Shown: positions 21,355-32,139 of the stretch, one piece after another | Layout: every line of letters starts with the position of its first letter | Position numbering within the stretch: position 1 is the stretch's first letter | DNA from: Megalopta genalis | Lineage: Eukaryota > Arthropoda > Insecta > Hymenoptera > Halictidae | Reading direction: 5' to 3' | Assembly (NCBI RefSeq): GCF_051020955.1 | Contig: NC_135030.1 | Coordinates: forward strand, 550,501-614,500 | DNA length: 64,000 nucleotides | Notes under the pieces: model-generated | Databases searched by the model: none | Seen by the model: the letters and a program-made list of their open reading frames with translations, nothing else | Told to the model about the DNA's origin: nothing | Translations under genes and position numbers: made by a program

Positions 21355-21534
21355 GTTACCAAGTGTACGAGTACAGTAATTTCTCCCTAATTTGCGCTCA
21401 GATTTCGCATAAAAATGGACAATTTTGGGAAGAGGAGATACAATTATTGGGTTGGCAACTAAGTAATTGCCGATTTCAGTTATAGACGTCTCTCGCTCCC
21501 ATTTTTATGATATCCGTAAATGTTATATTATAAA

Positions 21535-21566
<32 letters not shown>

Positions 21567-21746
21567 GTTACCAAGTGTACGAGTACAGTAATTTCTCCCT
21601 AATTTGCGCTCAGATTTCGCATAAAAATGGACAATTTTGGGAAGAGGAGATACAATTATTGGGTTGGCAACTAAGTAATTGCCGATTTCAGTTATAGACG
21701 TCTCTCGCTCCCATTTTTATGATATCCGTAAATGTTATATTATAAA

Positions 21747-21778
<32 letters not shown>

Positions 21779-21870
21779 GTTACCAAGTGTACGAGTACAG
21801 TAATTTCTCCCTAATTTGCGCTCAGATTTCGCATAAAAATGGACAATTTTGGGAAGAGGAGATACAATTA
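21235..21870 (+). repeat. 212-bp tandem triplication: mariner 5' end plus half fold-back element
   Basis: Three units start at 21235, 21447 and 21659, exactly 212 bp apart. Each holds the mariner end TTGGGTTGGCAACTAAG, its leader and an ATT microsatellite. Each closes with about 90 bp that match the left half of the fold-back family seen at 41.4 kb (ACAGTAATTTCTCCCTAA, ATGGACAATTTTGGGAAGAG). Units 2 and 3 look identical; unit 1 differs at a few bases. Open frames inside are artefacts. Confidence 0.9.
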
Positions 21871-22451
21871 TTGGGTTGACAACTAAGTAATTGCCGATTT
21901 CAGTTATAGACGTCTCTCACTCCCATTTTCATGATATCCCTAAATGTTATATTATAAAATTATTATTATTATTATTATGTTATTTTTTATTATCCGTGAA
22001 CGTTAGCAACTGGACAAATTGAATGCAGCGGTCAAGGAAAAGCGACCAGAATTGGTCGATCGTAAAGGCGCCATTTTCCAGCAGGACAATGCTAGGCCGC
22101 ACACGTCTTTGTCCACTCGGCAAAAATTGATGGACATTGGTTGGGAATTGATGTTACACCCACCATATAGTCCTGATCTCGCGCCATCGGATCACCACTT
22201 ATTTCGATCCCTGGACAACTCCCTTCGTGGTAAAACTTTTAACGACGATGACGCTGTAAAATCTCACTTAACTCAGTTTTTGGCCGAAAAGGATCAGACT
22301 TTCTACGAGCGTGGAATTTTCAAATTGTCGGAGAGATGGCAAAAGGTCATCGAACAAAATGGAAAATACATTACAGATTAAACTTCGTTCCAAGTGAAAA
22401 AAATTTTTTATTTCATCGAACAAATCGGCAATTACTTAGTTGCCAACCCAA
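21871..22451 (+). mobile_element. Internally deleted mariner element
   Basis: The element is bounded by inverted ends TTGGGTTGACAACTAAG (21871) and CTTAGTTGCCAACCCAA (ending 22451), with TA on both sides. At 581 bp it is less than half of a typical 1.3-kb mariner. The interior jumps from the leader straight into the C-terminal third of the transposase. The same deletion junction is present in the reverse copy at 23.2-23.4 kb, so both derive from one deleted parent. Confidence 0.85.
22007..22381 (+). pseudogene. mariner transposase, C-terminal remnant
   Basis: Mariner transposase excises and inserts the element at TA sites. The remnant keeps the second and third catalytic aspartates of the DD34D triad. 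The first of these lies in FQQDNARPHTS, the other in YSPDLAPSDHHLF, with 34 residues between the two aspartates as expected for mariner. The C-terminal motif KLSERWQKVIEQNGKYI and stop codon are intact. The N-terminal helix-turn-helix region and the first aspartate are absent, and a TAG lies just upstream of the homologous stretch (about 22003), so it cannot be active. The longest ATG- or TTG-initiated frame is 22019-22381. Confidence 0.9.
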
Positions 22452-22989
22452 TAATGCCGCGGTTACAGGAGATTCAATTTTTCGTGGAATCCCGCAAGGG
22501 GTAAATACTAATTTGAAGGCGCGCCGCGACGGTTTCGTGGTATCACTGTGCGGCGCTATTTGTTCCGCTTCTAATGTATACTTTTGTAAGAAGCTCTTCC
22601 CAGCTTGGAACAATTTGCTCGCGAGATATAATTAAATTCGACCGTAAAGAATTACGGGACACTGAACACGGAACGTATGAAAAATTTCTCATTAAGCGTA
22701 TCGTATGTAGCTGCGATGTAATTGCGGCTTTTAATTCTCACTATCGCGTTCGCTGCGTGGCCGAGATACATTTTATTCGCTGTTTCGCTCCACCACCCAC
22801 AAAAGCATTTCGTGGCTATCCGAGCATGTTTGCGAAACGTACGATATGTATCAAAAATATTTGCCGACGTTTGCTGACACAGGTGTCTTCTATAAATATA
22901 GTTTTCAGTTTTGTACACGCAGATATGCCAAAAAATGTTCACGTCCGAATATATTTGTTTGCCCTCTTGGCGCGGTAATATGTAATAAC
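22452..22989. other. Unique DNA with open frames on both strands
   Basis: A 134-codon frame on + (22574-22978) and a 124-codon frame on - (22652-23026) overlap. Neither has a recognisable motif, and I do not assign a gene. Confidence 0.3.
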
Positions 22990-23180
22990 TAGACTGCAGA
23001 ATAAAAATTTGCTGTGTCGATTGCAACGAGTGTAAATCAAATAATAGAATGTTATTCCTTTCTTCAGCATTTTAATTAATCGAAAATAGTGTCTTTGTAT
23101 ACTTAATTTCACCTGATCCCCTTACCATTTTAAATTGCACAAGCTCGATTTCATCATAAATGCAGAAAATCCATAGTCTA
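22990..23180 (-). mobile_element. TAGACTGC-end MITE, reverse copy
   Basis: The copy is bounded by TAGACTGCAGAATAAAAATT and AATCCATAGTCTA, which are imperfect inverted repeats sharing the TA-GACTGC end. Other copies lie at 41.04, 58.44, 58.90 and 59.52 kb, with single right ends at 27.68 and 35.89 kb. No coding content; transposon class unassigned. Confidence 0.55.
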
Positions 23181-23229
23181 ATGACAACATAATTAACGCG
23201 CTAAATCAAATTTGTCATTCCACTACGTG

Positions 23230-23416
23230 GATCGACCAATTCTGGTCGCTTTTCCTTGACCGCTGCATTCAATTTGTGCAGTTGCTAACGTTCACGGATA
23301 ATAAAAAATAACACAATAATAATAATAATAATTTCATAATATAACGTTTACGGATATCATAAAAATGGGAGTGAGAGACATCTATAACTGAAATCGGCAA
23401 TTACTTAGTTGCCAAA
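23230..23416 (-). mobile_element. mariner 5' fragment, reverse orientation
   Basis: This is the reverse complement of the leader plus the start of the transposase remnant at 21.87-22.07 kb, with the same internal deletion junction (CGTGAACGTTAGCAACTG). It ends in a mariner terminal repeat at about 23393-23416 (GGCAATTACTTAGTTGCCAA). The 3' end of the element is missing. Confidence 0.8.
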
Positions 23417-23510
23417 TATAGTTGTTAAAATATTTGCTAGTTTCTTTGAGCAGCTCCACAGAAAAGTGCCTCCGGCGAGAACTGAAGCGTCAACTGCTTC
23501 AACTTTAACC

Positions 23511-23760
23511 GACCGATACAATATTCCGGCAGCGACACCCAGGCCGATCGAGCGCGACCTCGACAAATTCAAACATCCTCCTCCTAATATTATACAAGGC
23601 CGATGCAGCGACTCCACGGATCCCGGGAAGAGGATCGGGACTGTTAGCCGTGTCCGGATACGCTGACATTGACGTACAGTTACCTCGATACCAAATCGAA
23701 CCTAGCTGGGAAGAGGCCACGGAGCCGTTCAACCTCTGGTTGAAGGAAGGGTGGCAAGGA
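23511..23760 (+). CDS. Unassigned open frame, possible exon
   Basis: I do not recognise a family. A + strand frame open from about 23511 to a TAA at about 23760 contains a short hydrophobic stretch (NILLLILY) and then a globular-looking tail (YADIDVQLPRYQ, SWEEATEPFNLWLKEGW). The minus strand is open over nearly the same interval (23505-23732), so strand and reality are both uncertain. No initiator is in a clear context; any protein would need upstream exons. Confidence 0.2.
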
Positions 23761-23764
23761 AAGC

Positions 23765-24383
23765 TATAACATCGACTGAGATTGGCTTTGGCGTGTTGGT
23801 ACGTCGCTTCTCATTTGAATTTAGATTCGTCCCTCTCCCTCGCGCCCTTTCCTACCCTCTCCTTCTCCGCCCCGCACGTTCAACCGACACCGTTGCGTCC
23901 CTCTTCGTCTACTTTTCTCATCGTAGCGTAGTCATCGACGCCGCGTGTCTCTCCGGCAGCACTCGAAGACGCTCTGTTCTACGCAAAATCCTCCCCCAAA
24001 ACGCTTTCCATCCAGTAAGAAGACCTAACGCACCGCGCCAACCCTCCTGCACGCGCCATAATCCGTGGAATTTGAGAAGTACACGTTCGACGTTCGAGGG
24101 TGCATTCTACGGGCACCAATTTGCTCGGCTTTCGCGTCGTTAGGACGTTACGTCGAATGTCTTCGATCTGGACAGATTTACGAGTTAAGCGTTGTTAGGG
24201 CCGTGCGAATATATCGCACGGTGCGCGGATTGAAAGTTGCTCTTCCAGATGCTCTGCGCCTCCAACGATAACTTAATGGCGGTGGAGTTGATTTGTGAAA
24301 AAAAGCTCAAACTGTGTCGTAATGTAAAACGACGCAGTTTATTTACGGAAGGTCTAGGTTTACAATTGTGTGAGAGTACCGAG
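23765..24383. other. GC-rich unique island
   Basis: Pyrimidine-rich sequence around 23830-23900 is followed by CpG-rich DNA. A 130-codon frame (23751-24143) is arginine- and serine-rich with no motif. It may be promoter or 5' untranslated DNA of an unseen gene, but nothing decides this. Confidence 0.3.
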
Positions 24384-24807
24384 AATACTATAAAGTACTA
24401 TAGTACTATAAATAAGTACTATAAGTACTATAATATATATATAATATATAAGTACTATAAAGTACTATAGTACTATAAATAAGTACTATAAGTATACTAT
24501 AGTACTATAAATAAGTACTATAAAGCACTATAGTACTATAAATAAGTACTATAAGTATACTATAGTACTATAAATAAGTACTATAAGTATACTATAATAC
24601 TATAAATAAGTACTATAAGTATACTATAGTACTATAAATAAGTACTATAATATATATAATATATAAGTACTATAAAGTACTATAGTACTATAAATAAGTA
24701 CTATCAGTATACTATAGTACTATAAATAAGTACTATAATATATATAATATATAAGTACTATAAGAGAGAGAGAGAGAGAGAGAGAGAGTACTATAAGTAC
24801 TATAAAT
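24384..24807. repeat. AGTACTATAA minisatellite with GA microsatellite
   Basis: Variable tandem blocks of AGTACTATAAATA and AAGTATACTAT run to 24763, followed by a GA tract (24764-24788) and a short return of the same motif. The blocks are self-complementary (AGTACT), so the array can form cruciforms. Confidence 0.9.
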
Positions 24808-24957
24808 AACTCTCGTGGGAGTTACCGAAAGACTGCAATGTATCGTGAAGTTTCGTTCCGCAGGTTGACTTGCTCGGGGCGGAGTCAATTTTGTTCGGCC
24901 CATTTTTGAAGCCCGATTGGTTTCACCCCCAACCTGTCCCCACTTCCGAAGACGTTG
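24808..24957. other. Short unique spacer
   Basis: Balanced sequence between the array and the hAT-like element, with no feature. Confidence 0.4.
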
Positions 24958-24965
24958 CTCTAAGG

Positions 24966-25262
24966 CAGAGGTGTCAAACTCGCGGCCCGAGATGAACATT
25001 TTTGCGGCCCAGTCAATGTATCCGACGCAAAGTAAAAATAAAATAGAAATGTGAATTAGAAATTTTGAAAGTGGTCTCGGCCAATAAAATTTCTCCCGAA
25101 ATGTCAAGTATCAGGACGTAAACAATAATTTAACTTTATATATGTTTATTACAATGTACTAGTCAAAATAAAAATATGAACATTGATTTTCTTTTTTGCG
25201 GCCCACCTAGAATTAAGCATTGTTTATTTGGCCCAAGTTAGCTTTTGAGTTTGATACTCTTG
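24966..25262. mobile_element. hAT-type non-autonomous element
   Basis: The 297-bp element has inverted ends CAGAGGTGTCAAACTC and GAGTTTGATACTCTTG. It is flanked by 8-bp direct repeats CTCTAAGG (24958-24965) and CTCTAGGG (25263-25270), with one mismatch. The 8-bp duplication with a CTA core and the CAGNGGTGTCAAACT-type end are hAT hallmarks. Subterminal GCGGCCC motifs occur near both ends. No coding content. Confidence 0.8.
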
Positions 25263-25409
25263 CTCTAGGGCCTTGAGAAAAGGGTAAGCCGACGGAAGGC
25301 AGTTGGAGACCGCCTTGGGTCTCCGGCTAAAGTGCAGTAAAAAAGAAACTATTTTCCTTATTTTTTACTTTACCGGTACTAACCGATAAAGTAAACGGTA
25401 TAAAAAGGT

Positions 25410-25765
25410 AGTTATAGTTATATATATATTATATTATAGTTATATTATACTATAGTTATTATATTATAGTTATATTATATTATAGTTATTATATTATAGT
25501 TATTATATTATAGTTATATTATATTATAGTTATTATATTACAGTTATTATATTATAGTTATATTATATTATAGTTATTATATTATAGTTATATTATATTA
25601 TAGTTATTATATTATGGTTATATAAACCGATAAAGTAAACAGTATAAAAAGGTAGTTATAGTTATATATATTATATTATAGTTATATTATATTATATTAT
25701 AGTTATATATATTATATATAATTATATATATATTAGTATAATATTTATATAGTAAAGGTAGTTAT
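25410..25765. repeat. TATAGTTATATTATATTA minisatellite
   Basis: AT-rich tandem blocks of TTATAGTTATTATATTA and TTATAGTTATATTATATTA form the array. The phrase ACCGATAAAGTAAACGGTATAAAAAGG occurs before it and, with one change, again inside it at about 25626, indicating a segmental duplication. Confidence 0.85.
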
Positions 25766-26560
25766 AAGTATTGGACCTTGTCCCGTAGGGTTCGGTTTAT
25801 TTTATTGGTCTGTCAGGCAGCTTTTCTCGGGACCGTAGATCGGGCCCCGTAGGCCCTCGAATGACCTGACAGATTTGCCTGGTGTTGATCCGTCCAGGAC
25901 GGGACAAGCGTATCACGATAAACGGCCGGAACAAGTTCGGACTTCTTCGTTCGAATGCAGCGGAGAGTTCGAATCGCATCGGGCCAGAGAAGACGCAGCG
26001 AGAAGTCGCTCCAGCGACGGAGGATTTTAAATTCGTCCCTCCTGCGACAGCGAGCCGGGTTCTCGTGGGAGAAGACGTACTCGACCAAAGTGAATTGGAT
26101 ATTGAAGTGGAAACCGGCGAGGCACGACGCCGCGCTCCGTGGAGGAAACCCTGATGCGCGACGCGTAACACGACCAACAGACTGCTAAATGCGGGACACC
26201 TGGACATTCATGATGACACAAATGGCTACACCGAGTCCCGCGACTGGAGGATCATATACAATGGCAAGCCGGCGGCGAGGCAGCGTCAGTTTGCGAGCCG
26301 CGCGAAGACTATAGACAGTCATGATATTTTCTCCCAAAGGAATTTCAAGAGTAACACGCCGAGGAACGGGGCCGAGCGGACGGACTGCCACTAACTGAAG
26401 GAGATCGCGGCGGATCGGCGCGCGGATTCGAGCGATCCAGGCTCTGGATTCTAGAGCAAACCAAAGCGGGGCCGTGAAGCTTCGATCATGCGAAACTGGC
26501 CCAAATCGTGTCACAGTAGTGCACGGAACAATTTACATGAATTCGGCGGACGCGATGTAA
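25766..26560. other. GC-rich unique island
   Basis: Overlapping open frames exist on both strands (up to 136 codons at 25797-26207 on the minus strand), rich in arginine and proline, with no recognisable domain. It is a CpG-rich island that may belong to an unseen gene. Confidence 0.3.
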
Positions 26561-27403
26561 ATTTAAACGTACGGGTCATAATTTATGTATGAATACTTGT
26601 TGATATATTTGTTTATATTATAAACAAACTTTCACTCATAAATTTATTATTTTCGCGTGTAGCGTAATGCGTGATTTATTGTAATATTTTTTATTAGTGA
26701 CATTCCTTTATTTATTTCATGTACAGCGCGTTCTAGATTTTCCTGGTTATTAAATATATGGTTATTAAATAAAACGAGAAAAGTTTTGAGGTTTTCAAAT
26801 TATCGATATAACAGAATGTTTGATTTCTTGTATGATAAAAAAGAATATATCCTGTAAAAATATATATAGAAAAACTTAATAATTGTATTTTCTACAAAAT
26901 GTGTAATAATAATAATAATAATGTGTAATCAAATCTATAACCTCTTATTTAACTTATTTAAATTATCATTTAAGTATTATTAACTTATTTATATTATTAT
27001 TTAACTTATTTAAATGAAATCTTATACGCGACATATTACAGAAACGTAATAATAAATATATTCTTAACAAATACTCGACGTTTCTTCTTGAGAAGCTCAA
27101 GAAATTTTCTGAAATCTGTGTAACAAGCGTGCTTGATTTAAATTAATAGTATATTATTTAATATTAAAATAATAGTTAAATAATATTAAAATAATAGTTA
27201 TTAGTTATACTACTTAATGCTGACAGTATTAATTACTATAGTATTAATTACCGTAGTATTAATTACTACGTAATACTGACAGTATATTAAGTTCGATAAT
27301 TCGATTATAATGTAAACTGAACTCTTTTTGAATTCAACAATTTTTAATTATATACATTATTTAAAAGTTATTTGTGGTGTTCAAGTTACGTGACTCATGC
27401 TGT
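26561..27403. other. AT-rich unique DNA
   Basis: Short imperfect repeats are present, for example ATTAATTACTATAGTA and AATATTAAAATAATAGTTA around 27150-27280. No gene seen. Confidence 0.4.
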
Positions 27404-27584
27404 ACAATAAATTCTCCCAAATTCACCCTCGGCTTGGAAATAAAAATGGACCACTTGGGAAGAGAAAATACGATTATTCAAACCTCGCGGCTCGTTTTTG
27501 TGGTTGTTGATGATCAGTATCATCTCATCCCAAGTTGTCCATTTTCGTTTCCAAGCTAAAGGACAATTTAGGAGAATTTATTGT
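27404..27584. mobile_element. Fold-back element, ACAGTAAATTCTCC family, copy 1
   Basis: The inverted ends are ACAATAAATTCTCCCAAATT and its near complement ending AGGAGAATTTATTGT. The sub-end blocks AAAAATGGACCACTTGGGAAG and CCAAGTTGTCCATTTTCG pair with each other. TGTACA lies at both borders. Related copies are at 39.44 (half), 41.41 and 54.90 kb. Confidence 0.75.
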
Positions 27585-28309
27585 ACATCTACACTCGTAA
27601 ACGATGATGTCAGCCTTATCACTGTTTCAAATGATTAATTTTCTTTTTGCCATGAACGTATAAAATCCGCGGTCTAGTGATTGCTTTATCGAATTCTATA
27701 GGAATATTGACGTGTCACATTCGTGAAAGGATACACGCTGATTTATACGAGCTTTTAGTACAATGCGCCTCCTGTGCTAATTGTCATCATTCAGGGGTTC
27801 ATTAGTAATATACACGTGTTAGGATTTCATTATATCGGGGCATCGCACGAATCGACGTTGAAACTAGTCATAGATACATTATACAGCACGCACAAATTCT
27901 CCATAATTTTATCTGTGGCTGCAAGGTGAAGAAACGCCGCGTATGACAATTAAAAAAATTTTCATCCGTGTGTTAATTGAGCTATAGAATATATAAGATT
28001 TGCGTAATTGTCGCGAAGAAATCATGAAAACATATTCTCGATAGTCACAAACAAGTAAATGCAATTTAAAATACTAGTAATAGGAAGAATTAGGGATCGG
28101 AGGTTTCAGGAATAATATCTCGAAAGTGAAAGCACGCGACATGCGGTGTTCTTTCTTGCAACCACAGGTATGTTCTATTGCATAGGTAAATTCTACATAC
28201 AATGACAATATCATATCGCACCATTCAAAATATAATACGTATTCACTATTTGCCGTTTAAACTGGAAGCTATTTTACGCATTATATTGATTACGATTATT
28301 AATACACGA
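27585..28309. other. Unique DNA
   Basis: A right-end remnant of the TAGACTGC MITE family (AAAATCCGCGGTCTA) ends at 27676. The rest is unremarkable unique sequence. Confidence 0.4.
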
Positions 28310-28700
28310 CTATTACTATTTACTATATTATATATAATATATATATATTATATACATATATAATATACTATATATACTATATAATATAATATTATACTAT
28401 ATTAGTTTATTAACTATATAGTAATGTAATATAGTATTATAGTATATAGTATAATATTTATATACTATATATAATATAGTAATATAATATAGTATATTAT
28501 ATATATATATAAATATTATACTATATTATATTACTATATTATATATAGTATATAAATATTATACTATATACTATAATACTATATTACATTACTATATTTT
28601 ATATAGTATATATATATAATATACTATATATACTATATAATATATTATTATACTATATTAGTTTATTATTATATATAGTATATATATTATATATATATTT
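28310..28700. repeat. TATACTATATA palindromic AT array
   Basis: Long AT-only sequence reads as nested palindromes of TATACTATATAATATA. It is flanked on both sides by GATTACGA(C/T)TATTA...ACTATTTACTATATTA, a direct repeat of the border sequence. Confidence 0.85.
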
Positions 28701-30020
28701 GTATATTGATTACGACTATTATTACGACCATTACTATTTACTATATTACAACTATTATTACGATTTATATCGCCGAGAAATGCATACGTTGCAGAAACAC
28801 CATACGTGGACGATCGGAGACGCCTGCGTGATCCCGGATGCAGCTTGACGAAAAATATCAGCAATTTTCGAAATTTGTCTTGCCGCTATCGAAACACCGC
28901 CGAGCCGGTGCTCGCGCGTAGGACGTGCCGCGGGAGGAGGGGGGGGGGAGAAATATTGGCAAATAGCGGAGGAGACAAGAAAACTGAACGCAACGAAGAA
29001 TGGCGGAAGGACGGGGGTTGGCGGCGGGGTTGGTGGTCGGAAGGGGGTAAGTTGGTTGGTTCGACGGTTCGAAAGGTCGGGGCATCTACGGCGGCGGGGG
29101 AGGAGGGGGTGGGGGGTGGATAGAGGAGTTTGAACTGCAGAGAATAAACTTGGCGGTGGCACTGCTGGCTGTCTGGATGGCTGGCGAAGGGTTTGCCGAG
29201 GGGTTGGAGGTTCGAACGGGAAGATCGGCGAGAGGGGTCGACAACAGAGGGTGCGGGTCGGGCGCGGATTCGCGCGGCTCGCTGCGGGATCGACTGCGGA
29301 GGCAGGCCGGGGGAGGGGGACGCGGTGAGTTATCGCAGCAACTATCTGCTCAACTGGCCGGATTTATTTCTATAGGTACAATCTGCTGCGCAAAATAAAG
29401 TATTTTGAAAATAAGAAGGAAGACGAGACGATTGAGCCCCGAGATATCGTCGGCCATTTGTTCTGCGACGGACGTGCGTCTCGGCGGGCGCGCGACCATT
29501 TCGCGGAGGACTTTCTTTTGCATGTAGAATATTCGAGATATCCCCGTTCCAACCCTCGTGCATTCTACAATACATCTACGATGCCGTAAAAAAAGTGTAA
29601 AACCTCGATTATCTCGGATAATAGAGAGACAAAAGATCTATCCGATAACCGATGATGCAGATGACGGAAATTACGTGGAGTCTGTAACTATAAAAGCGAA
29701 AATATTGCGAAAATAAAATAAGTGAAATAAATAAATAAATAAAATAAAGCGAAAATATGATACATATTTTTATTTCACATAGCTAAAACAAGAAAATAAT
29801 TGAGGCACTTCAGACGACAACAAAAAAAAGTGTATTCAGTGACGCTATCGCTGCTGTAATTTGAAACAATCAACCCTTTCTTTTTTAAATGTAACAAACT
29901 CGTCGTCTTCGTCGCTTGAAATATTTGGTGTTAAATAAAATATTGCCATATATAGATGCTTTTTGTGCCAGTACACATACGATGACTAGCACAATGTAAT
30001 GTATTTTTATCCTTATCTTA
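28701..30020. other. GC-rich island, G-tract-rich, possible promoter or first exon
   Basis: Between about 28880 and 29330 the + strand is very G-rich with poly-G runs. At 29325 the sequence GACGCGGTGAGTTATCG forms a good 5' splice donor. Frames of up to 134 codons are proline- or glycine-rich and not recognisable. AT-rich sequence follows to 30 kb. A first-exon role is inference. Confidence 0.3.
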
Positions 30021-30023
30021 TTA

Positions 30024-30161
30024 CAGAGTGTTTGAAGCAGTTTCGACAAAAATGTGTTCTGAATGAAAGTTAAACAATATTTCTTTTTAAGTTGCTTTTT
30101 AAAAACTATTGTTTCTCTACAAAAAGTCAAGGTCACCTCGACTTTTTTAAATGACACTCTG
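30024..30161. mobile_element. Small TA-flanked MITE
   Basis: The 138-bp element has short inverted ends CAGAGTGTTTGAAG and AAATGACACTCTG, with TA on both sides. Its interior (AACTATTGTTTCTC, AAAAGTCAAGGTCACCTCG) recurs at 47.4 kb, at 54.0 kb in part, and reversed at 5.55 kb. Confidence 0.6.
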
Positions 30162-30164
30162 TAT

Positions 30165-31880
30165 TTTTCACTTCGCAGGGTTATATGGTGATGAAAGAAT
30201 ATGAATTCAACGATCTGCTATACTGTGACCTTCGGACGACTTTTTCGAATTATTCAAGTAAAGAATTATTCGAATACAAAATTATTCGACTAAAAGGAAT
30301 TCATTCGGATAATCTATCTTGGATAAATATTTATTCGATATATAATATTTTATAATATTTTTTATTATATATATTATATTTAATTATATATATATACATT
30401 ATATACATATATATTATATATATTTTATAATATTTTATGTCGAACTCTGCAAAATACTATGCTTCGTATGCCGTCACTATATCGCTTACTTTTCGCGACA
30501 CATTTAAAGTGCACACTTTTACAAAGAGGTTGCAACAATTAACTGGTTAAATCAATATTTAATGCAGTTTTAGCTTTGCAATACAGTGGGATAGCACGGG
30601 ATCCTACTGAGTTATCATCCATGTCGTCACATTTGTCGTCAATGACGGATGCAACAATTTCATTACTCGTAATTTTTGTTGTTTATCACTTTATTGTCAC
30701 ATTAACATCATAGATCATTAACGACCATTCCATCTATGGATTCTATATTCTAAAAGATTAAGAAATTATGTCATATACGATGCCAGATTTGTCAGCAACG
30801 AAGGAAATGATTGCAATTCGATGTTCTTCGTCATTGCTGTTAATTTATCGAAGATCTCTTCGGATGATAGATTTCTAGCAAAAACAGCGTCGATGCTAAA
30901 ACGCGCAATGTTTGTTGCGATGATGTAAAACGCTGGCGAGCGACTTGAAATGTTTACACTTCGGGCGCGGTTCAAATGTTTCAATCCAATTTAATTAAAA
31001 CTCAACTGCAGCACTCACATGATATTAATTCAGTGAAATATTTTGTTTACTATATTATTGGACAGAAGTAAAACTGGATTCGCGCTGCAATTGTCGGGCA
31101 TACTTGTGAAAGCAAAATAAGCTACCGTGCAGTAGGTTTTTCTTCGCGTACTGCAACAATATTGACTTCGATGATGGATCATTCGATGAAGAGGAAAATA
31201 AAATAACAAGTCTTTCTATTTAATAGAAAGTCCTATCTTGTTTTAGGAGTAAATTATAGAATAATGGCTAAGAATAGAATAATGGCATAGAATAATGGCT
31301 AGAATAATGGCAATTAGTAAATAGATATTTTATTTTATTTTTATTTTTAATAGATAGAGATTATTTTATATTATTTTATACAAATAGTAAATGGATATTT
31401 TATTTTAGATCATGCATGTATTATTGAAAATAATACATAAAATGTATTAATGACATTTGCTGTTCTACTCGAAGTACTATTTTATTTGAATTGTGAAGAA
31501 TCTATTACTTAAAATGGTATTTCAAATATTTTCTCTATAAACATTACCCCAGCCATATGGTTGCAATATATTTCCAGCGAATTACCTTCTCTTACTTTCT
31601 TTTTTAAACTCATTTGTTAGATACTACTAAATGATTATACAATTAATTACATTTTTATTATGGGCCGTTACAACAGCCTGCCGATTTCGATACATTTACC
31701 GATAGTCGTTAGAATGAGTTATAACTGGATGCTTAATAAATTACATGTACAGAATACATGCGCAATGTAGCCACGTAGTTGCGTGTTTTTTCTTTTTGTA
31801 ACTGACAAAGCGTAAGTAGATCGAACGGATAATTCCTTTCTTAGGCTTCCGAAAATATGTGTGGACAACAATTTTTATAG
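30165..31880. other. AT-rich unique DNA
   Basis: AT runs lie at 30330-30440. A 72-codon minus frame (30766-30984) has no recognisable motif. No gene is supported in this stretch. Confidence 0.4.
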
Positions 31881-31883
31881 TCA

Positions 31884-32137
31884 TATATTATATTATTAAT
31901 ATATTATATTATTATTATTATATTATATTATATTATATTATATTATATTATATTATATTATATTATATTATATTATATTATATTATATTATATTATATTA
32001 TACTATATTATACTATATTATATTATATTATACTATATTATACTATATTATACTATATTATACTATATTATATTATATTATACTATATCATACTATATTA
32101 TATTATATTATATTATATTATATTATATTATATTATA
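31884..32137. repeat. ATATT pentanucleotide array 2
   Basis: The same motif and strand as the 7.7-kb array, here with interspersed TACTA variants every few units. The ILYY-type reading frame (31859-32164) is a repeat artefact. Confidence 0.95.
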
Positions 32138-32139
32138 GG

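Noticed and set aside
21240..21879. Three near-identical 66-81-codon frames (SVIDVSRSHFYDI...)
   Set aside because: They are the mariner leader and ATT microsatellite in the 212-bp repeats. No coding homology.
25882..26207. Opposed 90-136-codon frames in a GC-rich island
   Set aside because: Frames are open on several registers of both strands, rich in Arg, Pro and Ser, as expected by chance at high GC. No motif or splice pair.
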